Shown here: piece after piece, positions 42,540 to 52,044 of the stretch | Numbering within the stretch: the stretch's first letter is position 1 | How the letters are laid out: the number at the start of each line of letters is the position of its first letter | NCBI GenBank assembly: GCA_018712555.1 | Contig: DVGT01000025.1 | Coordinates: 1 to 58,283 of the forward strand | Direction: 5' to 3' | Origin: Faecimorpha stercoravium | Lineage (GTDB): Bacteria; Bacillota; Clostridia; Lachnospirales; Bianqueaceae | DNA: 58,283 nt | Translations under genes and position numbers: made by a program | Notes under the pieces: generated by a model | Databases searched by the model: none | Seen by the model: the letters and a program-made list of their open reading frames with translations, nothing else | What the model was told of the DNA's origin: nothing

Positions 42540-44450
42540 ATGTTGGGAATGGTTCTTTTTCTGATTGTATTTCCATTTATCTGTGCAGGAGTTCTGGCGT
42601 TGATGCGCAAGAGTGGACCATATAGAAAGTACACGCTGTTTACCTTTTGCGCCATCATCGCGGCAGTGGACATTTATTTTATCATCAGTAGTTTGGTCAT
42701 GGACCAGACACAGGAATATCTGGTAGAAACGCATCTCCTGGATAATTTGATGCTGTTAGCTGAATGGGCGCTGTTGATTTTGATTTCATATTTCAGTATC
42801 AAGCATCGGAAGTATTATTGCATGATCCTCTCGATTTTGCAGACGGGATTGATTACATATTTGGAAGTGACAGGACAGACGGAGTCACATATTGCGCATC
42901 TATATGTGGACAAGCTTACCCTGGTAATGTGTCTGATCGTCGGTCTGATCGGATGCCTCATCTGCGTGTATGCTATGGGGTACATGAAAGACTTTAAGGC
43001 GCATCACGCAGAGTTTAAAGATCGTCGGTCGTTCTTTTTCTCCATGTTGTTTGTCTTCATGGGTGCGATGTTCGGCTTGATTTTTTCCAATAACATGATC
43101 TGGATGTACTTCTTCTGGGAGATCACCAGCGTTTGTTCCTTCCTGCTGATCGGGTATAATCAGTCGAAGGAAGCGGTCAATAATTCGTTCCGAGCGCTGT
43201 GGATGAACCTGCTAGGGGGGCTTGGATTCGCGATTGCGATCTATTACTGTGTCACGCAGCTGGGTATGGTCAACCTGCAGCAGCTCATCGACATGGGAAG
43301 TGCCGTCGTATTTCCGGTGATCTTCCTAGCATTCGCAGGACTGACGAAAAGTGCGCAGCTGCCATTCTCCGGATGGCTTCTGGGCGCCATGGTGGCGCCC
43401 ACACCTACGAGTGCGCTGCTCCATTCGGCTACGATGGTGAAAGCCGGTGTATATTTGTTGATTCGACTGGCGCCTGCGATGTATAGTACATGGGCGGGAC
43501 TGATGACAACAACGATCGGTGGTTTCACATTTTTTGTTGCCTCAATGCTTGCGATTTCACAGAGTGATGGAAAAAAAGTGCTGGCATATTCTACGGTCTC
43601 GAATCTGGGGTTGATTACAGCCTGTGCAGGTGTGGGAAGGTATGAGGCGGTCTGGGCAGGCATTCTGCTGATGATGTTCCATGCCGTTTCCAAATCGCTG
43701 ATGTTCCTGACGGTAGGTGCTGTGGAAAATAGTTTGGGAAGCCGAAATATAGAGGATATGCACGGATTGATTGTAAAGCTGCCGTCCTTGACAGCGATTC
43801 TGGTCATCGGTATCGCCGGCATGTTCCTGGCTCCCTTCGGCATGCTGATTTCTAAATGGGCCGCTTTGAAAGCCTATGTGGATACACAGAGCATTCTGCT
43901 TGTTATTTTTCTGATTTTCGGAAGTGCGACAACACTATTTTATTGGACGAAATGGCTGGGATCGCTGGTTGCGGTGCATCATCATTCCGAACGGATTCAG
44001 AATATCACAAAAGGCAGCGAGTGGTTTGCACTGATTTGTCTGAGTGTAATGATGGTAGCACTGTGTTTAAGCTTTCCGGTGGTATCCTCGTATCTGATCG
44101 AGCCTTTCTTGCAGGAGTTGTTCCATACAACAGCAGTGTCCGTCATCAGCAGCGGCAATGTACTGATCATGCTGATGATGATTTTCATGATTATTCTGTT
44201 GCCGATTCTGGTTCGATTCCTAACTCTGGGCAAGAAGAATAAGATTGTGATGTCCTATATGGGCGGAGCCAATACGGGGGATGATCGCTCCTTTGTCAAC
44301 TCCATGGGAGAGGTAAAACGGATGTATCTGGCAAACTGGTATATGGAAGACTGGTTTGGAGAGAAGAAACTCTGGAAACCGTCCATCATCTTATCAGCGG
44401 CAACAATTATCGTATTGCTCGTGATTGTGATTGGGGGTGGCACATTATGA
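42540..44450 (+). CDS. echA: Ech hydrogenase subunit A (antiporter-like, NuoL family)
   Basis: A 636-aa integral membrane subunit with about sixteen helices, homologous to NuoL/MrpA ion-translocating proteins. Key segments are FFWEITSVCSFLLIGYNQS (helix with the conserved Glu), LTKSAQLPFSGWLLGAMVAP (conserved Lys and Pro), TPTSALLHSATMVKAGVYLL (His/Lys channel signature) and DGKKVLAYSTVSNLGLI. It pumps H+ or Na+ when the hydrogenase module turns over. Overlaps echB by four bases. Confidence 0.93.
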   Translation: MLGMVLFLIVFPFICAGVLALMRKSGPYRKYTLFTFCAIIAAVDIYFIISSLVMDQTQEYLVETHLLDNLMLLAEWALLILISYFSIKHRKYYCMILSILQTGLITYLEVTGQTESHIAHLYVDKLTLVMCLIVGLIGCLICVYAMGYMKDFKAHHAEFKDRRSFFFSMLFVFMGAMFGLIFSNNMIWMYFFWEITSVCSFLLIGYNQSKEAVNNSFRALWMNLLGGLGFAIAIYYCVTQLGMVNLQQLIDMGSAVVFPVIFLAFAGLTKSAQLPFSGWLLGAMVAPTPTSALLHSATMVKAGVYLLIRLAPAMYSTWAGLMTTTIGGFTFFVASMLAISQSDGKKVLAYSTVSNLGLITACAGVGRYEAVWAGILLMMFHAVSKSLMFLTVGAVENSLGSRNIEDMHGLIVKLPSLTAILVIGIAGMFLAPFGMLISKWAALKAYVDTQSILLVIFLIFGSATTLFYWTKWLGSLVAVHHHSERIQNITKGSEWFALICLSVMMVALCLSFPVVSSYLIEPFLQELFHTTAVSVISSGNVLIMLMMIFMIILLPILVRFLTLGKKNKIVMSYMGGANTGDDRSFVNSMGEVKRMYLANWYMEDWFGEKKLWKPSIILSAATIIVLLVIVIGGGTL

Positions 44451-45310
44451 GTTGGATACTAGCCATTGGTTTCTTTATTCTGGCGCCCCTGATAGGGGGA
44501 CTCCTAGAAGGCGCAGATCGTGTGTTGTGTGCAAGAATGCAGGGCAGACAGGGGCCGCCGCTTCTACAGCCCTTTTATGACATGTTTAAGCTGATCAACA
44601 AACAATCTGTGGTAGTGAATAACGTACAGGATGTATTAGTTTGTGGATTCCTCATTTTTGTGGTCTTTGCAGGACTCCTGTTCTATTGGGGAGGAGATAT
44701 TCTCTTAGTCTTTTTCGCGTTGACTTTGGCGGAGATCTTCTTTATCATGTCGTCTTGTTCGGCCAATTCTCCTTACAGTTCCATGGGTGCCCAACGGGAG
44801 CTTCTGCAAAATATGGCCTATGAACCGATGATACTCTTGGCGGCGATCGGTTTTTATCTGGCGACCAACAGTTTTAATGTAAAAGAGATTGCGACGTCTT
44901 CGGTGCCTTCCATTGTCTATTTACCCGGAATTTTCGTGGGATATGTGTTTATCCTGGTCATCAAACTTCGGAAATCGCCCTTTGATCTGAGTACCTCCCA
45001 TCATGCGCATCAAGAAATGGTGCGTGGGTTGACGACAGAGCTTTCAGGAAATGTCCTGGCAATTGTTTCTTTAGCAGAGTGGTATGAAAATGTATTATTA
45101 GTATCTGTTATCGGTCTGTTTTTCATCAATGGAACCTGGTGGAGTATTCTGCTTGCGATTTTAGGCTGTGCCATCGCGTATTTTGTCATCGTGCTGGTAG
45201 ATAATGTGTTCCCGCGGGTCAAATGGGATGTCATGATGAAAAGCACATGGGTTGTGACTCTGGTGGCAGGGGGCATCAATCTGATGATCATGGAGTTACT
45301 GACCAGATAA
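44447..45310 (+). CDS. echB: Ech hydrogenase subunit B (NuoH family)
   Basis: A 287-aa membrane subunit with about eight helices. It anchors the hydrophilic arm, as NuoH does in complex I. Conserved parts are LLEGADRVLCARMQGRQGPP near the N-terminus, AYEPMI, and the charged cytoplasmic loop KLRKSPFDLSTSHHAHQE, the counterpart of the NuoH loop that meets the catalytic subunits. The start overlaps the echA stop. Confidence 0.94.
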   Translation: MSWILAIGFFILAPLIGGLLEGADRVLCARMQGRQGPPLLQPFYDMFKLINKQSVVVNNVQDVLVCGFLIFVVFAGLLFYWGGDILLVFFALTLAEIFFIMSSCSANSPYSSMGAQRELLQNMAYEPMILLAAIGFYLATNSFNVKEIATSSVPSIVYLPGIFVGYVFILVIKLRKSPFDLSTSHHAHQEMVRGLTTELSGNVLAIVSLAEWYENVLLVSVIGLFFINGTWWSILLAILGCAIAYFVIVLVDNVFPRVKWDVMMKSTWVVTLVAGGINLMIMELLTR

Positions 45311-45324
45311 AAGGAGGAATCAGA

Positions 45325-45771
45325 ATGAAAGTGTCAAAATCCCCGTGGATGCTGCACTATGATGGTTCCAGCTGTAACGGGTGTGATATTGAGGTGCTGG
45401 CTTGTACAATGCCCCGATTTGATGTGGAGCGCTTTGGCGTCATCAATACAGGAAATCCAAAGCATGCGGATATTTTAATGATTACAGGAGGAATCAATGC
45501 GCAGAATCGTCCCGTAGTCGAACAAATTTATTCGCAGATGCCATCACCTAAAGTGGTTGTCGCGGTAGGAATCTGTGCCTGTAATGGCGGCGTTTTCAAG
45601 GATTGCTATAATATTCTGGGCGGAGTGGATACGGTATTGCCGGTGGACATCTATGTGCCGGGATGCGCAGCCAGACCGGAGGCCATCATCGACGGCGTGG
45701 TGAAGGCGGTCGCTTTATTGGATGAAAAGCGCAAAGCCATGCGTGAGGATAAAAAGGAGGCAGGACAATGA
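45325..45771 (+). CDS. echC: Ech hydrogenase subunit C (small subunit, NuoB family)
   Basis: A 148-aa hydrophilic subunit holding the single proximal [4Fe-4S] cluster next to the NiFe site. Ligand candidates are Cys17/Cys20 (SSCNGCDIE), a Cys in VGICACNGG and one in VPGCAARPE. The short length is typical of group 4 hydrogenases, which lack the extra clusters of other small subunits. Start 45325 has AAAGGAGG. Overlaps echD by four bases. Confidence 0.94.
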   Translation: MKVSKSPWMLHYDGSSCNGCDIEVLACTMPRFDVERFGVINTGNPKHADILMITGGINAQNRPVVEQIYSQMPSPKVVVAVGICACNGGVFKDCYNILGGVDTVLPVDIYVPGCAARPEAIIDGVVKAVALLDEKRKAMREDKKEAGQ

Positions 45772-46127
45772 CAGATGGGGAGATTCGTGAGATCGAGCTT
45801 GAGGCACTTCCTGCGGAAGCTCTGAAGCTTAAAAACAGCGGATATCGTCTCATTCAGATGTGTGTCAATCGCAGGATTGGGCAAGACTTTCAGCTGACCT
45901 ATTCTTTTGGCATCGGGCTGGACTGTGTCCATCTGCGAATGCTGGTACATCCGGAGGATGAGGTCATGAGTATCAGTTCGATCTATGATCCTGCATTCCT
46001 ATATGAAAATGAGATGCAGGATCTGTTCGGAATCCATATTTCTATGATCTCACTGGATTATCATGGAAAGCTGTATCGTTTGGATAAGAAGACGCCCTAT
46101 CGGCCGTCGGAGGAGAAGGAGTCATAA
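45768..46127 (+). CDS. echD: Ech hydrogenase subunit D (NuoC family)
   Basis: A 119-aa hydrophilic subunit related to NuoC/30-kDa proteins. It has no cofactor and packs against the large subunit. Typical segments are MSISSIYDPAFLYENEMQD and LFGIHISMISLDYHGKLYR. The gene begins within the echC stop codon and ends one base before echE. Confidence 0.92.
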   Translation: MTDGEIREIELEALPAEALKLKNSGYRLIQMCVNRRIGQDFQLTYSFGIGLDCVHLRMLVHPEDEVMSISSIYDPAFLYENEMQDLFGIHISMISLDYHGKLYRLDKKTPYRPSEEKES

Positions 46128-46128
46128 G

Positions 46129-47208
46129 ATGTCGACGAGAAGTATTGTTCCCTTTGGGCCTCAGCATCCAGTGCTGCCAGAGCCGATTCATTTGGACCTG
46201 GTCTTAGAGGATGAGAAGGTGGTGGAGGCCGTTCCATCGATTGGATTTGTGCATCGCGGACTGGAGCAGCTGGTAGAAAAGAGAGATTTTCAGACCTATG
46301 TGTATGTGGCAGAGAGAATCTGCGGGATCTGCAGTTTTATGCACGGCATGTCCTATTGTGAAGCCGTAGAAAAGATCATGGATATTGAGCTGCCGGCAAG
46401 AGCGAAATATCTGCGGACGATCTGGTGTGAGATGTCGCGAATTCACAGCCATCTGTTGTGGCTGGGCTTGTTGGCGGATGCCTTTGGATTCGAGAGTTTG
46501 TTCATGCAAAGCTGGAGAATTCGCGAGACGATCCTGGATATGTTCGAGGAATCCACAGGAGGGCGTATCATCTTTTCCGTGAATAAAATCGGCGGACAGC
46601 GCCGAGATATGGAAAACAGTATGCTTCGCGGATTTCTGACAAAACTCGACCAGGTGGAGGAACAGGTAAAAAGCATTACTGATGCGTTTCTGAACGATCA
46701 TGCGGTGAATACGAGACTGCGCGGCGTGGGAATCCTCACTAAGGAACAGGCTTATGATCTGGGAGCGGTGGGGCCCTTCATGCGTGCCAGCGGCATAGAA
46801 TTTGATATGCGGATGCGCGGATATGATGCCTATAAAGATCTGGATTTTCGTCCGGTGACGAGTACAGAATGCGATTCGTATGCGCGTTGTAAGGTGAGAA
46901 TCGGTGAGATTTTCCAGGCGATCGATCTGATCCGGCAGGCAGTTGATAAGATTCCAGAAGGAGATATTGCCGTGCCCGTTAAGGGATTTCCCAATGGAGA
47001 AGCCTTTGTGCGTGTGGAACAGCCTCGGGGAGAGGCGCTCTACTATGTATGTGGAGGCGGAAAAAAATTCCTGGAGAGATTTCGAGTACGGACCCCAACC
47101 TTTGCCAATCTGCCGGGATTGCTGCAGACCCTCAAGGGATGTCAGCTGGCCGATGTACCCATTTTGATTCTCACGATTGATCCGTGTATCAGTTGTACAG
47201 AGAGGTGA
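46129..47208 (+). CDS. echE: Ech hydrogenase subunit E (NiFe large subunit, NuoD family)
   Basis: A 359-aa catalytic subunit. The NiFe site ligands are Cys65/Cys68 in RICGICSFMH and Cys353/Cys356 in DPCISCTER. The protein stops three residues after the last Cys, so there is no C-terminal peptide for a maturation endopeptidase to remove, and no such peptidase gene is in the operon. All four ligands are Cys (no selenocysteine). The conserved GFVHRGLEQL and SRIHSHLLWLG are present. ATG 46129 follows GGAGAAGGAG. Confidence 0.95.
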   Translation: MSTRSIVPFGPQHPVLPEPIHLDLVLEDEKVVEAVPSIGFVHRGLEQLVEKRDFQTYVYVAERICGICSFMHGMSYCEAVEKIMDIELPARAKYLRTIWCEMSRIHSHLLWLGLLADAFGFESLFMQSWRIRETILDMFEESTGGRIIFSVNKIGGQRRDMENSMLRGFLTKLDQVEEQVKSITDAFLNDHAVNTRLRGVGILTKEQAYDLGAVGPFMRASGIEFDMRMRGYDAYKDLDFRPVTSTECDSYARCKVRIGEIFQAIDLIRQAVDKIPEGDIAVPVKGFPNGEAFVRVEQPRGEALYYVCGGGKKFLERFRVRTPTFANLPGLLQTLKGCQLADVPILILTIDPCISCTER

Positions 47209-47213
47209 GAGCG

Positions 47214-47558
47214 ATGAAGCTTGTGAAAACGATCTTTAAGAATTTGTTCCACCGACCGGTTACGGTACAGTATCCGGATGCACCGGCGCATGTGACGGAA
47301 CGTACACGGGGACATGTGGAGATCCAGATCGAAAACTGCGTCTTCTGCTCTATGTGTGCGAGAAACTGTCCGACAGGGGCGATCCATGTGGATCGGACGG
47401 CCAAAACCTGGAGTATTGAGCGGTTTGGCTGTGTACAGTGCCGTGCCTGCGTCGATGGTTGTCCGAAGAAGTGCCTGCGCATGGAGACCGCCTATACGGA
47501 GCCTGGTCCGCGGAAGAAAACAGATGTATATACGCAAGCCGCGGAGGAAACCGTATGA
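47214..47558 (+). CDS. echF: Ech hydrogenase subunit F (2[4Fe-4S] ferredoxin-like, NuoI family)
   Basis: A 114-aa polyferredoxin subunit that passes electrons from soluble ferredoxin to EchC. Two clusters are visible, CVFCSMCARNCP and CVQCRACVDGCPKKC, the second with an extra Cys. The start follows GAGAGGTGAGAGCG, and the stop overlaps the hypF start by four bases. Confidence 0.94.
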   Translation: MKLVKTIFKNLFHRPVTVQYPDAPAHVTERTRGHVEIQIENCVFCSMCARNCPTGAIHVDRTAKTWSIERFGCVQCRACVDGCPKKCLRMETAYTEPGPRKKTDVYTQAAEETV

Positions 47559-49744
47559 CCGTGCGTCTGCTCGTCTATGGGATTGTACAGGGGGTCGGGT
47601 TCCGTCCGTTTGTCATGGCGCTTGCTCAAGAATGGAATTTGTGCGGAACTGTCTGTAATACAGGCAGTTCTGTTTGTATAGACCTGGCGGGAGAAGAATC
47701 CGCTATTGCCGCCTTTCGAAAAGATCTTATGATGAAAGCGCCAAAGGGTTCCCGGATCCTTGGCATTCGAGAGCTGCCAGGGATAGCAGAGGGAAGGAAG
47801 GACTTTTGTATTCTTCCCAGTCCCTCTGCAGGGGATGGGAAGCTCCCCTGGATCTCACCGGATCTTCCCACTTGTCCGGCTTGTCTTGCAGAGATGAAGG
47901 ATCCCAGAAACCGTCGGTTTCGCCACGCCTTTATCAGCTGCACTGCATGTGGTCCCCGATATAGCATCCTAAAGAGGCTTCCCTATGATCGGGAAAACAC
48001 GGCTATGGATACATTTCCGATGTGTCCGCAGTGTCAGGCCGAATATGCTCGGGACCCCAGGCGGAAGCATGCGCAGACCATCGCATGTCCCCACTGTGGC
48101 CCTGTACTCTGTATGGGAGAGCATACCGGGGAGGAGGCCTATCAGGACGCGGTTCGCTGCATTCGAGAGGGAAAGCTGGTCGCTATCAAAGGAATCGGGG
48201 GATATCAGATTGTCGTGAAGCCGGATTTACAGGATGCGGTCAGGCAACTGAGAGAATGTAAGGGACGGGAGAAGAAGCCCTTTGCTGTCATGTTTGCAGA
48301 TGTGGATCAGATTCGCCAATATGTCCCGGTGTCCTCGGAAGAAGAGGAGCTTTTGACGTCCGCGGCACGACCGATCGTGCTGATCGAGGGAAAAGCATTT
48401 TCAGAGGAGGTGGATGGATGCAGTCCGGATGTGGGGGCATTTCTGCCCTATTCTCCGCTGCATCATCGGCTCGTAGAGGAGTTGGGCCCCTTGATTGTGA
48501 CCAGTGCGAATCGTTCTTCCGACCCGATTGCCTGGGATACCAGCATGGTAAAGCCTCTGGGTCTTCCGATCCTGGACCATGACAGACCGATCGAGACGCC
48601 GCTGGATGATTCGGTGGTTCGGATCAGTGCCGGGAAACCGCTTCTGATCCGGCGCAGCCGAGGATATGTCCCTCTGCCAGTGATACTGAGTCAGAAATTC
48701 CTGCCAGAGGGGGTTCTGGCGATGGGGGGAGATCTGAAGGCATGTTTTGCCCTGGCGCTGGAAGATCATGTGTATCCTAGTCAGTATCTGGGGGATATGG
48801 AAAATCCATTCGTACAGGAACTGTTCGTAGAAACCCTGTGCCGTATGGAGGCGATCCTGGGGATTCACCCGCAGAAGGTGGTCACAGATCTGCATCCAGG
48901 GTATGAAACCGGCAGACTGGCACATAGGCTCTTTCCCGATGCGAAACACATGTCCTTTCAACACCATCATGCGCATGTGGCGTCTGTCATGGCGGAGCAT
49001 GGACTCAGCCATAGCATTGGGATTGCCTTTGATGGCACGGGATATGGAACCGATCACAGCATCTGGGGCGGGGAATTTCTGTGGTGTCAGGAAGATAAGA
49101 TGGAACGGCTGGCATATCTGGAACCGGTTTCATTTTGCGGCGGCAATGCGGCTGTCAAGAATGCCCGTCTGGGGCTGCAGTCTTATCTGTATGCGGCGGA
49201 GCTGCCAGTAGAAGAACCTTTGATTCGGACGGCTCTTATGAAAGAACAGGGAACGGTTCCCACGAGCAGCATGGGACGATTGTTTGATGCGGTCAGCGCA
49301 CTGCTGGGAATCTGCACGCATAATCAATACGAAGGACAGTGTCCCACGGCATTAGAGGCGGCGGCTCGCGGGTATCATGGCGGCGGGTATGATCTGGGAG
49401 AGATTACCATGCGGACGGATGGCAGCCTCGAAATCGTACCTTATTTCAGGCGTCTGGCGGAGGCGACGTGGAAGGGAGTGGAACCGGCGCGTCTAGCCTG
49501 GCAGTTTCATCAGGATCTCGTTTGGATGACGGTCAGGGCTTGCGAGCAGATTCGAAAAGTAACGGGAGAAAATAACGTGGCCGTAAGCGGTGGCGTTTTT
49601 GTCAATCGGATTTTGCTGGAGGGCTGTGTGAGAAGTCTGCAAAAACAAGGATTTGCGGTGTATTGGAATCAGCAGGTTCCCTGCAATGACGGTGGGATCT
49701 GTCTGGGACAGGCATGGCTTGCGGCACAGCGAGAGGGAAAGTAA
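47555..49744 (+). CDS. hypF: Carbamoyltransferase HypF
   Basis: A 729-aa enzyme that activates carbamoyl phosphate and transfers the carbamoyl group to the C-terminal Cys of HypE, the source of the cyanide ligands. Domains in order: acylphosphatase (YGIVQGVGFRPFVM, near 10), two zinc fingers (CPACLAEM, CTACGP, CPQCQAEY, CPHCGP), a YrdC-like domain (KGIGGYQIV, SANRSSDPI) and a Kae1-like domain with the His motif FQHHHAHVASVMAEH. Length is normal. The ATG overlaps the echF stop. Confidence 0.96.
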   Translation: MTVRLLVYGIVQGVGFRPFVMALAQEWNLCGTVCNTGSSVCIDLAGEESAIAAFRKDLMMKAPKGSRILGIRELPGIAEGRKDFCILPSPSAGDGKLPWISPDLPTCPACLAEMKDPRNRRFRHAFISCTACGPRYSILKRLPYDRENTAMDTFPMCPQCQAEYARDPRRKHAQTIACPHCGPVLCMGEHTGEEAYQDAVRCIREGKLVAIKGIGGYQIVVKPDLQDAVRQLRECKGREKKPFAVMFADVDQIRQYVPVSSEEEELLTSAARPIVLIEGKAFSEEVDGCSPDVGAFLPYSPLHHRLVEELGPLIVTSANRSSDPIAWDTSMVKPLGLPILDHDRPIETPLDDSVVRISAGKPLLIRRSRGYVPLPVILSQKFLPEGVLAMGGDLKACFALALEDHVYPSQYLGDMENPFVQELFVETLCRMEAILGIHPQKVVTDLHPGYETGRLAHRLFPDAKHMSFQHHHAHVASVMAEHGLSHSIGIAFDGTGYGTDHSIWGGEFLWCQEDKMERLAYLEPVSFCGGNAAVKNARLGLQSYLYAAELPVEEPLIRTALMKEQGTVPTSSMGRLFDAVSALLGICTHNQYEGQCPTALEAAARGYHGGGYDLGEITMRTDGSLEIVPYFRRLAEATWKGVEPARLAWQFHQDLVWMTVRACEQIRKVTGENNVAVSGGVFVNRILLEGCVRSLQKQGFAVYWNQQVPCNDGGICLGQAWLAAQREGK

Positions 49745-49761
49745 AGAAAGGAAAAGAGAGT

Positions 49762-49998
49762 ATGTGTGTTGCGATAACGGGAATCGTTCGTTCGGTGGAT
49801 GGAACGAAGGCTGAGGTAGAAATCCGCGGGAACCGTCTCCAGGCAGAGGCTGGTTTGGTGCAGGTGAAAGTGGGGGATCACGTGCTGGTACATGCCGGTT
49901 ATATTCTGCAGGTCATATCGGAAAGCGAGAATGAGGAAATGGAAGCGCTATGGACAGAGCTTCAGGAATTGGAGCAGAACTATGACCCGGCCCATTGA
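49762..49998 (+). CDS. hypC: Hydrogenase maturation chaperone HypC
   Basis: A 78-aa chaperone that carries the Fe(CN)2CO unit with HypD to the large subunit. The essential N-terminal Cys2 is present (MCVAITGIV), followed by the small OB-like barrel and VGDHVLVHAGYILQVI. The start is after GAAAGGAAAAGAG. Overlaps hypD by 17 bp. Confidence 0.94.
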   Translation: MCVAITGIVRSVDGTKAEVEIRGNRLQAEAGLVQVKVGDHVLVHAGYILQVISESENEEMEALWTELQELEQNYDPAH

Positions 49999-51031
49999 TC
50001 ACGTACTCTCGCGACTGGTCCAGTATGATGGCGCGCCGATTCGATTGATGGAGGTTTGCGGGACGCAGACGGCCGAAATCTCGAGGCATGGCATCCGACA
50101 TCTGTTGCCTCCCGGGATCCAGATGATTTCAGGGCCGGGATGTCCGGTCTGTGTGACAGTCACTGCCTATGTGGATCGTTTAGTCTGGCTCAGTAGACAG
50201 GAGAATACTACAGTGGTTTCGTTTGGAGATCTCTTCCGAGTACCAGGCAGCCGGGAGAGCCTGAGCGAGGCGAAGGCCTCGGGTGGGCATGCAGTCATGG
50301 TATATGCGCCTTCTCAGATGCTTACCATGGCGCGGCAGCAGCCCGATCATCAGTTTGTTTTTGCGGCGGTAGGATTTGAGACGACAGCGCCCATTTATGC
50401 AGGCATGATTCGCAGGGCCAAAGAGGAAGGCCTTCAGAACTTGAAATTCCTGACTTCTTTGAAAACGATGCCGGCTGCGCTCCGATGGATCTGTGATCAC
50501 GAGCCGGATATACATGGGTTTCTGGCGCCGGGACACGTGTGTGCTGTGACTGGCATCCAGGATTACGAACAGATCGCGAAGGAATACGGGATTCCTTTTG
50601 TCGTATCCGGATTTTCCGCGCAGGAGCTTCTGGCGGCCATTTACGCATTGGTCTGTCTGCAGGGCAAAGGAGAACTACGTAATTTCTATCCATCCGTCGT
50701 GCGTCCTGAAGGAAATCCGATGGCGCAGTCGGCCGTTCAGGAAGTATTCGAGCCATGTGGGGCGGCCTGGCGCGGTATAGGGCGAATTGAGGGATCCGGT
50801 TTACGGCTTCGAGAGGAATACCGGGAATTTGATGCTCTCAGTGATGGATTGGATGAGGATGTGGGAAAGAATCAGCATTGTCAGTGTGCGAGGGTGCTTC
50901 TAGGAGAGATCCTGCCGACGGAGTGTCCCTTATTTGGTACCGCATGCACACCGGCAACGCCGCAGGGGGCCTGCATGGTTTCCGCAGAAGGCAGTTGTTT
51001 TCACTATTATACGTCAGAAAGGGGACGATGA
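49982..51031 (+). CDS. hypD: Hydrogenase maturation protein HypD
   Basis: A 349-aa Fe-S scaffold on which the Fe(CN)2CO group is built. Conserved elements are MEVCGTQTAEISRHG, SGPGCPVCVT (active CxxC), GFETTAP and the C-terminal cysteines of the [4Fe-4S] cluster (HCQCARVLLGE, PTECPLFGTACTP). ATG 49982 lies inside hypC, giving translational coupling. Confidence 0.96.
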   Translation: MTRPIDHVLSRLVQYDGAPIRLMEVCGTQTAEISRHGIRHLLPPGIQMISGPGCPVCVTVTAYVDRLVWLSRQENTTVVSFGDLFRVPGSRESLSEAKASGGHAVMVYAPSQMLTMARQQPDHQFVFAAVGFETTAPIYAGMIRRAKEEGLQNLKFLTSLKTMPAALRWICDHEPDIHGFLAPGHVCAVTGIQDYEQIAKEYGIPFVVSGFSAQELLAAIYALVCLQGKGELRNFYPSVVRPEGNPMAQSAVQEVFEPCGAAWRGIGRIEGSGLRLREEYREFDALSDGLDEDVGKNQHCQCARVLLGEILPTECPLFGTACTPATPQGACMVSAEGSCFHYYTSERGR

Positions 51032-51032
51032 G

Positions 51033-52019
51033 ATGAAGATCACGATGGCGCATGGCAGCGGGGGATGGGAGACCAGTCAACTCATAGAAGGGATCTTTGC
51101 AAAGTATTTTTCGAATCCGATTCTGGATCAGATGGAAGACAGCGCCGTGGTTCCGGGCGGAAAGCGATTGGCTTTTACGACGGATAGTTTTGTCGTGAAT
51201 CCTGTATTCTTCCCAGGGGGGGATATCGGACGCCTGGCAGTCTGCGGAACCGTCAATGACCTTCTCATGAGCGGCAGTCAGCCTCGGTACCTCAGCGTCG
51301 GTATGATTCTGCAGGAGGGGCTGGAGATCGAAAGTCTGGAAAGAATTGTGCGGTCCATGAGTGAGACAGCCAAGGAGGCCGATGTGCTGATCGTGGCCGG
51401 CGATACGAAAGTCGTAGAGGGAAACGGAGAACTTTATATCAATACCTCGGGGATTGGCCATATACCGGATCAACGCGAGGTCAGGGCTTCTCTCTGCCAG
51501 CCAGGAGACCGGATTCTTGTATCCGGATATTTGGGGGATCATCATGCGGCCATTATGAGTGCGCGGATGGGAATCGAAAACGAGATACGCAGCGATTGTG
51601 CGCCACTAAGTCAAATGGTGGAGCAGCTGTTTGCAGCAGGGATCTCGATCCGGGCTATGCGGGATATCACGAGAGGAGGTCTCGCGACAATCCTGGGAGA
51701 GTATGCGCATGCGTGTGGATATGGTATGGAGATTGCCGAAGAAGCCATTCCCGTATCGGCAGCGACGAGAGGATTCTGCGATATCCTGGGATTAGATCCT
51801 CTGTATATGGGAAACGAAGGGAAAATGCTGTTGGTCGTTAAACCGGAGGATGCAGTAGGTGCATTGGAAATCATGAGAAAAAGCGCCTATGGACAGCAGG
51901 CCGCGATCATTGGAACGGTGACAGAACATCATGCGGGTCGTGCCTATGTGAAGACTTCTATTGGAGGAGAACGGCTGCTTTCGGCACTCTATGGAGAGGG
52001 ACTGCCGAGAATTTGTTGA
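51033..52019 (+). CDS. hypE: Hydrogenase maturation protein HypE
   Basis: A 328-aa ATP-dependent enzyme of the PurM-like fold that dehydrates its own C-terminal thiocarboxamide to thiocyanate. The essential C-terminal PRIC is intact (EGLPRIC). The N-terminus shows MAHGSGGWETSQLI, with TDSFVVNPVFFPGGDIGRLA and VAGDTKVVEG following. Last gene of the operon; the repeat element follows 16 bp later and no classical terminator is seen. Confidence 0.96.
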   Translation: MKITMAHGSGGWETSQLIEGIFAKYFSNPILDQMEDSAVVPGGKRLAFTTDSFVVNPVFFPGGDIGRLAVCGTVNDLLMSGSQPRYLSVGMILQEGLEIESLERIVRSMSETAKEADVLIVAGDTKVVEGNGELYINTSGIGHIPDQREVRASLCQPGDRILVSGYLGDHHAAIMSARMGIENEIRSDCAPLSQMVEQLFAAGISIRAMRDITRGGLATILGEYAHACGYGMEIAEEAIPVSAATRGFCDILGLDPLYMGNEGKMLLVVKPEDAVGALEIMRKSAYGQQAAIIGTVTEHHAGRAYVKTSIGGERLLSALYGEGLPRIC

Positions 52020-52044
52020 AAGAGAAAGAGGTCTGTGGTATAAT
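52016..52044 (+). promoter_or_regulatory. Sigma-A promoter within repeat copy 3
   Basis: TTGAAA (52016-52021, overlapping the hypE stop), a 17-bp spacer and TATAAT (52039-52044). This is the only repeat copy with a good -35. It should drive the ddh gene. Confidence 0.7.
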
